From NCBI GenBank assembly GCA_944319815.1, contig CALUEX010000048.1, positions 62,001 to 126,000 of the forward strand: 64,000 bases of DNA, read 5' to 3'. The notes under the pieces are model-generated. The model was not told the DNA's origin. It saw only the letters and a program-made list of their open reading frames with translations, and ran no database searches. Origin of the DNA: an uncultured Prevotella sp. Its GTDB lineage: Bacteria > Bacteroidota > Bacteroidia > Bacteroidales > Bacteroidaceae. A program made the position numbers and the translations under genes. Positions 27,562-34,794 of the stretch are shown here, piece by piece. Position 1 is the first letter of the stretch; the number at the start of each line of letters is the position of its first letter.

Positions 27562-28194
27562 ATGATGAGAAAAATTTATCCGCGTACAGGTGATATGCAT
27601 ACCGTATACCTGAACGCAGTCGTAAAAGACCCGTCTATCGAGATAGGCGACTACACCATTTACAATGACTTTGTATCAGACCCATTGTTATTCGAGCAAA
27701 ACAACGTTCTGTACCATTATCCTATCAATCATGAACGACTGATTATCGGAAATTTCTGCTCCATTGCTTGTGGCACAAAGTTTTTGTTCAACAGTGCCAA
27801 CCATACGTTAAAATCATTATCCACATATACTTTCCCTCTGTTCTATGAAGATTGGAATCTGGAAAAATCCAACATTACAACAGCCTGGGATAACAAGGGA
27901 GACATAATAATAGGCAACGATGTATGGATAGGCTATGAAGCAATTATAATGGCTGGTGTTCACGTTGGTAACGGGGCTATCATTGCAGCCCATGCCGTCG
28001 TAACCAAAGACGTACAACCATATACGATTGTTGGCGGTGTTCCAGCTCGGTTTATAAGAAAGCGTTTCAATGAAGAAATCATACAAGAACTTGAAAAGCT
28101 GAAATGGTGGAATTGGCCTATTGAAAAAATACGACGTTGTTTACCATATATAACAAGTGGAAATTTGAACAAGTTATCAGAGTCAACGATATAA
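27562..28194 (+). CDS. CatB/Vat-type acetyltransferase (left-handed beta-helix)
   Basis: A 210-aa hexapeptide-repeat acetyltransferase of the xenobiotic (XAT) class, which includes the streptogramin acetyltransferases Vat and chloramphenicol acetyltransferases CatB. Family features: VLYHYPINHERLIIGNFCSIACGTKF with NSANH (catalytic His region, about residue 75), GDIIIGNDVWIGYEAIIMAGVHVGNGAIIAAHAVVTKDVQPYTIVGGVPARFIRKRF (hexapeptide coils over about 112-170), and the C-terminal LKWWNWPIEKI helix. Acetyl-CoA is the donor. The acceptor cannot be told; many chromosomal members do not confer resistance. It stands 12 nt behind the MATE gene and ends at a hairpin, so the two form one unit. Confidence 0.85.
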   Translation: MMRKIYPRTGDMHTVYLNAVVKDPSIEIGDYTIYNDFVSDPLLFEQNNVLYHYPINHERLIIGNFCSIACGTKFLFNSANHTLKSLSTYTFPLFYEDWNLEKSNITTAWDNKGDIIIGNDVWIGYEAIIMAGVHVGNGAIIAAHAVVTKDVQPYTIVGGVPARFIRKRFNEEIIQELEKLKWWNWPIEKIRRCLPYITSGNLNKLSESTI

Positions 28195-28198
28195 AAAT

Positions 28199-28234
28199 AA
28201 AGCATGGGATTATATTTATTATATCCCATGCTTT
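28199..28234. terminator. Terminator after the acetyltransferase gene
   Basis: Arms 28199-28210 and 28223-28234 (AAAGCATGGGAT/ATCCCATGCTTT) form a 12-bp stem between the plus-strand acetyltransferase gene and the minus-strand tRNA genes; it can serve both directions. Confidence 0.8.
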
Positions 28235-28264
28235 ACAGAATTACACTTCGATGTCCTTTTCTTG

Positions 28265-28339
28265 CGGTGCGTACGGGACTCGAACCCGTGACCTCCTGCG
28301 TGACAGGCAGGCATTCTAACCAGGCTGAACTAACGCACC
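28265..28339 (-). tRNA. tRNA-Asp (GUC), copy 2
   Basis: On the minus strand: acceptor stem GGTGCGT/ACGCACC, anticodon loop CTGTCAC with anticodon GTC, T-arm GGGTTCGAGTCCC, discriminator G (an Asp identity base). 75 nt; the CCA end is not encoded. Sequence identical to the copy at 28369-28443, 29 nt away. Confidence 0.97.
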
Positions 28340-28368
28340 AAAAAATAAAGACCTCTCTGCTTGCCTTG

Positions 28369-28443
28369 CGGTGCGTACGGGACTCGAACCCGTGACCTCC
28401 TGCGTGACAGGCAGGCATTCTAACCAGGCTGAACTAACGCACC
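28369..28443 (-). tRNA. tRNA-Asp (GUC), copy 1
   Basis: Promoter-proximal copy of the tandem pair; same stems, anticodon GTC and discriminator G as its neighbour. A consensus promoter lies at 28472-28503, with the predicted start about 24 nt upstream of the mature 5' end. Confidence 0.97.
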
Positions 28444-28471
28444 TTGTAGGCATCTTTCTTATTTGCGGTTG

Positions 28472-28503
28472 CAAAGGTAACAACTTTTTTTGTAACAGCC
28501 AAA
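28472..28503 (-). promoter_or_regulatory. Promoter of the tRNA-Asp pair
   Basis: Minus strand: TTTG (28500-28503), 20 nt, TACCTTTG (28472-28479), a full match to the Bacteroidota consensus. Confidence 0.75.
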
Positions 28504-28518
28504 TTTATCCATCGTTTT

Positions 28519-29034
28519 TTACAGAAAAAGTTGCATAAACAACACATCATGGTATGTTCTACCATCAAAAAGCCAATCACGGAGTCTGTATGAAGCGACA
28601 AATCCACATTTTTCAAACAAGCGTAATGATTGTTTGTTCTCGTTATCAACATAGGCATAAAGTTGATGCAAATGCAATACATTCAGAGAATATACCCTTA
28701 TTTTTGCTATAGCCGCCATGGCAAACCCTTTATTACGATATGCATCCTTTATAACTATTCCAACTTCCGCCCTTAAATGTTTCGGTTCAAAATTTATAAT
28801 ATCAACAATCCCCACCACATCATGATTTTCATTCTCTATCATCATCCGCACTTGGCGGTCTGAATAAATATCGTTTTTTGAGTTCGCTACATACTCATAA
28901 AGCGTATAGCGGGAATACGGGACACTTGTAACGCTTACATTCCACAAACTGGTATCATTCTCTATCCCATATAATACGTCCAGGTCTTCCGGTTCTATGG
29001 CCCTCAAATGCACATACGGCAAGTTATCTGTCAT
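28519..29034 (-). CDS. GNAT-family N-acetyltransferase
   Basis: A 171-aa GNAT protein related to RimJ/RimL and SpeG. It starts with VHLRAIEPEDLDVLYGIEND (about residues 8-27) and holds the acetyl-CoA loop AEVGIVIKDAYRNKGFAMAAI (about 89-109) and the C-terminal YAYVDNENKQSLRLFEKCGF stretch. Substrate is likely an amino group on a small molecule such as a polyamine or on a protein N-terminus; it cannot be settled here. It begins right behind the GT2 stop codon and is the last gene of the recR operon. Confidence 0.88.
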   Translation of the reverse strand: MTDNLPYVHLRAIEPEDLDVLYGIENDTSLWNVSVTSVPYSRYTLYEYVANSKNDIYSDRQVRMMIENENHDVVGIVDIINFEPKHLRAEVGIVIKDAYRNKGFAMAAIAKIRVYSLNVLHLHQLYAYVDNENKQSLRLFEKCGFVASYRLRDWLFDGRTYHDVLFMQLFL

Positions 29035-30228
29035 TTAACTTATAATTTCTTTATCAGTTATTATTATATTATCCGCAGGATTAAATATTCCAACAAAGAC
29101 ATTACTCCGGCTGTTACTTGAGAAAATATCCAACACCGTTTCATATTTATATGAACTGATGTCATAGACAACATATACCGGCGAAGAGGTTTTCGGCAAA
29201 TCCAGCACAGAATGCCCTTCTACATTTGACTTTTCGTCACACACAAAATACGAAGCCTCCATTCCGGTTTTATAGGCTATAGCACGGCACTGCTCAATCG
29301 ACCTTGCCGAACCGAGAAACACGAAAAACGGTCTCTTTGCACGCTTCCTCAACGGAAAGCCAAGCATCTTCTTTATATTGGCGGAAGCCATCTTCACCAA
29401 TGCAACTATTGCACTAAAATAGATAGCCGTCCTTATAGGTATATAAAGCCAAAAGCCAAGATGACTGTAATGTTTCTGGAAAAAAATCAGCATTGCCTCA
29501 TAAAAAACGTGCACATACCTGAATGATGACTTATGGGTGCTTTCCCCCTTGTAGTGCAATATCTTTACCGGTAAATACCAATTCTCAAAACCGCTTTTAA
29601 GGAACCTGTATGACAGGTCAATATCTTCGCCATACATGAAGAAGTCTTCATCCAATAAGCCTGCCTTTTCAAACGCCGTGCGCCTTGCCATTAAAAAAGC
29701 GCCGCTGATTACTTCTATTTTCCCAGGCTTATCCCAGTCCATGCCGCACATATAGTATCGCCCGAAGCGCTTGCTGTGCGGAAACCTCGTACATAAGCCG
29801 CACATCTTATAAAATGCCACCATCGGTGTCGGCAGGCCGCGCCGGCTCTCCATAGCCTTGCCTCCGTCACTCTTCAGCATCTGCACGCCCAATCCTCCTG
29901 CCGAAGCATGGGCATCCATAAAAGCCAAACAGTCTTTTATGGTGCTTTCACCAACCACCGTATCAGGATTTAGCAGCAACACATATTCTCCCGACGTTTG
30001 CCTTATCCCTATATTGTTCGCCCGGGCAAAACCATAATTATGGTTGCTTGCCACAACCTTTACAGTGCCGTCAAGGCTATTCAGGAAGTCAACGGTTCCG
30101 TCCTTTGAATGATTGTCTACTACACAGATTTCAGCGTCAATACCGTCAACGGCGCGCCGAAGACTATCAAGGCATTGACGAAGATAATGCTCGACATTAT
30201 AGCTTACAATTATTACCGAAAGTTTCAT
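29035..30228 (-). CDS. GT2 glycosyltransferase with C-terminal extension
   Basis: A 397-aa family 2 glycosyltransferase, similar to WcaA/rhamnosyltransferase-type enzymes. Visible in the catalytic domain: KLSVIIVSYNVEHYLRQCL at the N-terminus, VVDNHSKDGTVDF, VLLLNPDT (DxD-like), GAFLMARR and DEDFFMYGEDIDLSYRF. A hydrophobic stretch (about 260-280) follows, then a roughly 110-residue C-terminal domain (RPFFVFLGSARSIEQCRAIA onward) with a Rossmann-like pattern that I cannot name. The ATG at 30228 overlaps the stop of the small membrane protein (ATGA) and matches the family N-terminus. Confidence 0.88.
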   Translation of the reverse strand: MKLSVIIVSYNVEHYLRQCLDSLRRAVDGIDAEICVVDNHSKDGTVDFLNSLDGTVKVVASNHNYGFARANNIGIRQTSGEYVLLLNPDTVVGESTIKDCLAFMDAHASAGGLGVQMLKSDGGKAMESRRGLPTPMVAFYKMCGLCTRFPHSKRFGRYYMCGMDWDKPGKIEVISGAFLMARRTAFEKAGLLDEDFFMYGEDIDLSYRFLKSGFENWYLPVKILHYKGESTHKSSFRYVHVFYEAMLIFFQKHYSHLGFWLYIPIRTAIYFSAIVALVKMASANIKKMLGFPLRKRAKRPFFVFLGSARSIEQCRAIAYKTGMEASYFVCDEKSNVEGHSVLDLPKTSSPVYVVYDISSYKYETVLDIFSSNSRSNVFVGIFNPADNIIITDKEIIS

Positions 30229-30653
30229 TCCCCTTGCCCCGTTTCCTGTAAGCACCGTGATTTACTTGGATATATGAAAACAAGGCATATAAGGCAGATT
30301 ATGCCCATATACCCAAAGGCCGGCGTCAAGTCAAACAAATAGTAGCACAATGTATTCACTAGCATCGGCACGCAAATTATCGCCAACCTCAAGCCGCCCC
30401 AAAACCTCAAGCTACGCTCAGGGCATGACACAAGGGCCGTACTGACTTTCTTTAACTTGAACAATCTTAAGGCCAACGGTATAGCGCAGATTGTCAAAAT
30501 CTCCATCATCGACAATATGAAAAACGCCACGTTCGCATCGCCCGAATAAAAACCAGGAAGTAGCATCCCCGTCTCAAATATTACCACGACAGCCAAGGAT
30601 ATTACGATGCTCACGCACATCACGGCCATCAATACACGTCTTGTATGTTCCAT
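30225..30653 (-). CDS. Small conserved membrane protein, function unknown
   Basis: A 142-aa protein with four hydrophobic helices (starting near residues 7, 38, 84 and 107) and short basic loops. No enzymatic motif. In Bacteroidales a gene of this kind commonly lies between recR and a GT2 gene, as here. The ATG at 30653 is used; a GTG at 30677 would add eight residues (WKSIKFE) and cannot be excluded. It is coupled to the GT2 gene by an ATGA overlap. Confidence 0.7.
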   Translation of the reverse strand: MEHTRRVLMAVMCVSIVISLAVVVIFETGMLLPGFYSGDANVAFFILSMMEILTICAIPLALRLFKLKKVSTALVSCPERSLRFWGGLRLAIICVPMLVNTLCYYLFDLTPAFGYMGIICLICLVFIYPSKSRCLQETGQGE

Positions 30654-30694
30654 TTCAAATTTTATGCTTTTCCACACGACTCACCATAAAGCAA

Positions 30695-31309
30695 TCACTT
30701 CCCCTCAAAAGGCACACGGTTGACGATGGAGCGGCCAAGAGTCACCTCGTCGGCATACTCAAGTTCACCGCCTACGGCTATGCCCCGGGCAATAACGCTC
30801 AACTTCACTCCGTACTTCACCAATTTCCTGTAAATATAGAAATTCGTCGTGTCGCCTTCCATCGTAGAGCTTAATGCCAAAATCACCTCTTCTACCCCAC
30901 CGGCTTCAACCCTATCGACCAGTGAATCTATCTCTATGTCGTTCGGGCCGACACCGTCCATAGGCGAAATCACCCCGCCCAACACATGGTAAAGCCCATT
31001 ATATTGCTGCGTGTTCTCCACCGCCATAACGTCCTGCACATTCTCCACGACACATACCGTCGTTGCGTCACGGTGCGGATTGGCACATATCGGACATACC
31101 TCTGTATCGCTTATATTATGGCAAATCTTGCAATATACCGTATCTTGCCGCATCTCGCTTATGGTCTTGACAAAACGTTCCACCTTGTCCTTGTCTTGCC
31201 TCAACAGGAACAAAGCCAGCCTCAAGGCCGTTTTTTGCCCTATTCCAGGCAAGTTTGACAGTTCTGACACAGCCTTGCCAAATAGCTGTGAAGGGTATTG
31301 CTGAATCAT
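30695..31309 (-). CDS. recR: Recombination mediator RecR
   Basis: RecR acts with RecO (and RecF) to load RecA at gaps in DNA. The 204-aa protein shows the helix-hairpin-helix ([16 protein letters not shown], about residues 17-32), the Cys4 zinc finger (CKIC...CPIC, about 59-76), the Toprim domain with [12 protein letters not shown] (about 86-97) and the C-terminal Walker-like [22 protein letters not shown] segment. Normal length. First gene of a four-gene operon with its own promoter at 31329-31336. Confidence 0.97.
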   Translation of the reverse strand: MIQQYPSQLFGKAVSELSNLPGIGQKTALRLALFLLRQDKDKVERFVKTISEMRQDTVYCKICHNISDTEVCPICANPHRDATTVCVVENVQDVMAVENTQQYNGLYHVLGGVISPMDGVGPNDIEIDSLVDRVEAGGVEEVILALSSTMEGDTTNFYIYRKLVKYGVKLSVIARGIAVGGELEYADEVTLGRSIVNRVPFEGK

Positions 31310-31328
31310 GTTTTATGGTTTTCCGTGG

Positions 31329-31360
31329 CAAAGGTACGCCAATAACAGGTAATATCCAAG
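31329..31360 (-). promoter_or_regulatory. Promoter of recR
   Basis: Minus strand: CTTG at the -33 position (31357-31360), 20 nt, TACCTTTG (31329-31336). The leader to the recR ATG would be about 15 nt. Confidence 0.6.
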
Positions 31361-31795
31361 ACAAAACGCCATTAATTTACATTTTAGAAAACCCGTCAAC
31401 GTTATTATTATGGGTGGCACAGCAATGGTAACAGTTTCAAACAGTGACCTTTCACCCTGTAAGACACGGCCTTTCACCCTTTAAAAGATAACCTTTCACA
31501 CCATAAAAGGATACCTATTGCAAACTTGCTGAAAGCGAGTGGAAATCTTAAGCAAAAGCCTCCAAAACACAACAAACCGTAAGTATTTGACACAAAGAAG
31601 ACACAAACAATGTCACAACGGCTTTTAGCCGATAATTACAAGCACATTATTACCCTTTCAGCCAGGCATGGCGCAGCTATAAAATTATGGCATTCAGCAA
31701 TGCTGCTGTAAATAATGGGTTTACAAAATATACATTCTTACTTGAAATCTGTATGTTTTTATGTATTTGTATTGACGTTTGTTGTTGATTTTAAG
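31361..31795. other. Gene-free gap with degenerate repeats
   Basis: About 435 bp between the recR promoter and the -7 box of the secreted-protein gene. No coding sequence is supported on either strand. The notable content is a 22-nt-period repeat at 31448-31513; the rest is low-complexity A/T-rich sequence. Confidence 0.6.
31448..31513. repeat. Degenerate 22-nt tandem repeat
   Basis: Three units begin with CCTTTCAC at 31448, 31470 and 31492, exactly 22 nt apart; a weaker fourth start (CCTATTGC) is at 31514. Units share CCTTTCACCC and an A-rich second half. Intergenic, function unknown. Confidence 0.75.
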
Positions 31796-31803
31796 TATTT
31801 TTG
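31796..31803 (+). promoter_or_regulatory. -7 box of the large secreted-protein gene
   Basis: TATTTTTG fits TAnnTTTG. Several TTTG words lie upstream but none at the ideal distance. The leader would be about 80 nt. Confidence 0.5.
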
Positions 31804-31887
31804 CAAATGAAGCCATCACCTTACCTGTAGAAACAGGCTATAGCTTGGCCTGGGTATGTATGTAAAAAAATAAAATCTCTTTATATT

Positions 31888-34671
31888 ATGAAAACAGAAA
31901 TAAAAAACAAAATGCTGCGCCTTATCGCCTTGCTCTTTATCGCGCAATGCCTTGTTATAACAAAGACATGGGCAGATGGCAAACGTATTCCAATCTCAGC
32001 CCAATCTTACAAATGCAAGTGGGGTACTGTAAACATTCTTGAACAAGAAATTGAACTTGGAGGGTCTGTATCCGACCCTGAACTGGAATGTACGATTACG
32101 GATGTCCCCAAAGGATTTAGGTTTCATGGGTTATTGGTAAACGGTTTTAGTGAAATCAACTATTCACCGGAATATGAAGGGCCGATATTGTTACGTTATT
32201 CCTATTATTCAAAAATGGAAAGCATCGCAGTCGTTGCCGAACCTCTACCTATAACCCAACCAAGTGACTTGGTTGACGTGATTAATGCTTTTGAGCCTGG
32301 AGGTGCTGAACTGAATGAAAAGGGTGAAGTCGTTGTGCTAAAAACATTGTATAGACCTTCGTCTAATGACGATACAAGAGAAGACGTTGCAACAGGAACA
32401 CATCCTTGGCATATTCAAGCTAACTTGACGATCACGAGGCAAAACGGCGATGCTGGTATTAGTATTGGCTATTTCAATTTAGATGTAGAAAATTCCCACA
32501 TAGTTACTGACGGCGTAATGTCCCTTTGCTCATTTTCACTTACAAACTCAACCATAGGTTGTAAAAATGCTAACGTTGGTCAGACTTATACAATAGAATC
32601 AACTTCCGGGAATGTACAGTTTAAAGGTGTTGGTGATAATGGTGAAGAATTGGACAATGCCTTGTGTGATAGCGGGAAACCATCTGTTAATTTACTATTT
32701 TATGGTGAAAGCTCAGGCTTTGATTGGGGCATAAAAAATTCCACCATTTCTTTTGAAAATTTGACCGTTTCATATTCTACGTCATACGGAGATTTTATTA
32801 TTCCCGCCTCTGCTACAGTAAAGATGAAAAATTGTGCCGTTGGGTATAACAATTTAAATGTACAAGGCGGAAAAGTACATTTTGAAAATTGTCTATTATA
32901 TCAATATGAACCATCGTCTCCTATTCTAACTGTAGAAAGTGGCTCATTGGAAATAGACAATTCTGAAATAATTGGAAGTATTAATGTTAATGGCACTGAC
33001 GCTAAGTTTACTGCCAATAGCGGAAGATTTGATGGTCTTGTCGTCGTGTCTGGCAAGGCTACAATAAATAACGGATATTTCCCTAACGGAATAACGGTGA
33101 ACGGAGGTTCGTTGGAAGTGAACAACGGCACAATCAAGACATTGAACGTTACTAATGAAAAATGCGAAATAGACTTGAACAACGGCCACTTCAGCTCCGT
33201 ATATATGCCTATAGACGTTAAAAAGTCAATACAGTCCCTGCTTGGGGCGAACGCAAGTTTTTATGACCGAGACGGAACTTATATGCCGTTCAAGCTCGTT
33301 GACATTGACGGAGTAGATATAACCGAAGGGCAGATTATCACGGGTACGGCATATCCTGTGTCGTTTGTTTTCAGCAATTACGGCTCTACTCCTTCCGCTG
33401 CGTACACCGCCGCGCAGCGTGCCGACGTTGGCCCTGAAGGCAAGGACATACGTGTACGCGACAACGGCGACCTCGAAATATGGACGCCTGACGGCATGGC
33501 GTGGCTTGCGTTCGTGCATAGCGACACTCACGACCGCGTGCTTACAGGTCGTGAATATTACGAAAAGAGCCGCGATTGGTATCTTATGGCCGACCTCGAC
33601 ATGGACGGATACGGCACTGGTTGGCCTGAATTGAGTGTCACGGGCAGGACATTTTACGGTCAGCAACACCGCATCTACAACATGAACGTGCTGCGACCTG
33701 ACGCTTCGTTCCTATCCACTATTGATTATAAAGGTGTCGTTCGCGACTTGATTGTCGAAGGCAGTGTTACAAATCAGGTAGACGAAGGCGGCAGGACTTT
33801 AGGCGATTTCTTTTATACGACAGATTATAATGTCGGAGGCTTTGTATGCAACAATTACGGACTTATCGTTAATTGTGCATTTAAGGGTGGGGTATGGAAT
33901 AGAGCTATTGGAGATAATGTTAAGGTCGCTGGCTTTGCAAACATCAATACTGGCAAAATAGAGAATTGTTACGTTGCTCCATGCGGCCAGTTGGTTGGGG
34001 GAGAACGCAATGCGGATGATACGCCATCGATTTACAAACCGCTTTGTAACCGTTATGAGGACTATTACGTTGGAGGTTTTGCTTACCTAAATTCACATAA
34101 GGTTATAATATATGAAGACGGGCAAAGGGAGTATTACGATGGCGAAATTGAGAATTGTTACTTTGGAGGACAGGCCATTTACACCGCATCGTATTCTGAC
34201 GAAATAACTATTTCCACACAGGTTAATGGTGGAATAACTGAAAGCAGCGAAGCTCCGTGTGACCGACTGTATTACCTTGATGCCGACATCTCGGCAGAAA
34301 CATTGAACAAGAACGCACTTGACCACACGCCCTCAAACTACGATGAAACACTCCATCCTTACGTGGAATGGGCACAATGGAAAGAAAGCGACGACAAACA
34401 ATGCGGTAAACCTTACTTTGTTTGGGAGAAGAACATCGATGACACGCCGTCAGCCATAGGCATGATAGACGCGGAAAGCGGCTTCAAGGTATGGAGCGAG
34501 GACGGCGTCCTTTGCTTCAGTAATGCGCAAAGTGCCGATGTTTCGGTATATTCGGTTAGCGGCGAACTTGTAAAGCAAGAGCGTGGTCGTATGGGTACAG
34601 GTCGCATCACGTTGCCCAAAGGCGTATATGTAGTGAAATGCGGCAACGTAACAAGGAAAGTGATGCTATGA
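31888..34671 (+). CDS. Large secreted protein with beta-helix, GLUG-like repeats and sorting-type C-terminus
   Basis: A 927-aa exported protein. N-terminus: basic start and hydrophobic core MLRLIALLFIAQCLVITKTWA (about residues 9-29), so secretion by Sec. The middle part (about 220-450) is built of short repeated strands with Asn/Gly turns (for example TVKMKNCAVGYNNLNVQGGKVHFENC and GITVNGGSLEVNNGTIKTLNV), as in right-handed beta-helix adhesins and lyases. Around 640-800 are GLUG-like units (GGFVCNNYGLIVNCAFKGG; AGFANINTGKIENCYV). The last about 45 residues (VSVYSVSGELVKQERGRM...GVYVVKCGNVTRKVML) look like a type-IX-type C-terminal sorting domain. Probably a surface or secreted adhesin-like protein; no catalytic residues could be assigned. 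Alone in its transcript, with a good terminator. Confidence 0.8.
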   Translation: MKTEIKNKMLRLIALLFIAQCLVITKTWADGKRIPISAQSYKCKWGTVNILEQEIELGGSVSDPELECTITDVPKGFRFHGLLVNGFSEINYSPEYEGPILLRYSYYSKMESIAVVAEPLPITQPSDLVDVINAFEPGGAELNEKGEVVVLKTLYRPSSNDDTREDVATGTHPWHIQANLTITRQNGDAGISIGYFNLDVENSHIVTDGVMSLCSFSLTNSTIGCKNANVGQTYTIESTSGNVQFKGVGDNGEELDNALCDSGKPSVNLLFYGESSGFDWGIKNSTISFENLTVSYSTSYGDFIIPASATVKMKNCAVGYNNLNVQGGKVHFENCLLYQYEPSSPILTVESGSLEIDNSEIIGSINVNGTDAKFTANSGRFDGLVVVSGKATINNGYFPNGITVNGGSLEVNNGTIKTLNVTNEKCEIDLNNGHFSSVYMPIDVKKSIQSLLGANASFYDRDGTYMPFKLVDIDGVDITEGQIITGTAYPVSFVFSNYGSTPSAAYTAAQRADVGPEGKDIRVRDNGDLEIWTPDGMAWLAFVHSDTHDRVLTGREYYEKSRDWYLMADLDMDGYGTGWPELSVTGRTFYGQQHRIYNMNVLRPDASFLSTIDYKGVVRDLIVEGSVTNQVDEGGRTLGDFFYTTDYNVGGFVCNNYGLIVNCAFKGGVWNRAIGDNVKVAGFANINTGKIENCYVAPCGQLVGGERNADDTPSIYKPLCNRYEDYYVGGFAYLNSHKVIIYEDGQREYYDGEIENCYFGGQAIYTASYSDEITISTQVNGGITESSEAPCDRLYYLDADISAETLNKNALDHTPSNYDETLHPYVEWAQWKESDDKQCGKPYFVWEKNIDDTPSAIGMIDAESGFKVWSEDGVLCFSNAQSADVSVYSVSGELVKQERGRMGTGRITLPKGVYVVKCGNVTRKVML

Positions 34672-34695
34672 ATGTAACGGCATGACGTAACTTTT

Positions 34696-34728
34696 AAGTG
34701 GCTGCATCGTTTATAGATGCAGCCACTT
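34696..34728. terminator. Terminator between convergent genes
   Basis: Arms 34696-34708 and 34716-34728 (AAGTGGCTGCATC and its inverse) form a perfect 13-bp stem, 7-nt loop, followed by TTCGTT. It closes the secreted-protein gene and can serve the convergent OMP gene. Confidence 0.88.
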
Positions 34729-34794
34729 TTCGTTAATGAATATGCTTATTACCATGTTCCTTGTCTGCTCGTTTGCTCGTATCTTGTCCATTAA

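Noticed and set aside
28137-28418. Short frames on both strands over 28137-28418
   Set aside because: They run through the two tRNA-Asp genes; the repeated peptide (RTGLEPVTSCVTGR) is the known false translation of a tRNA.
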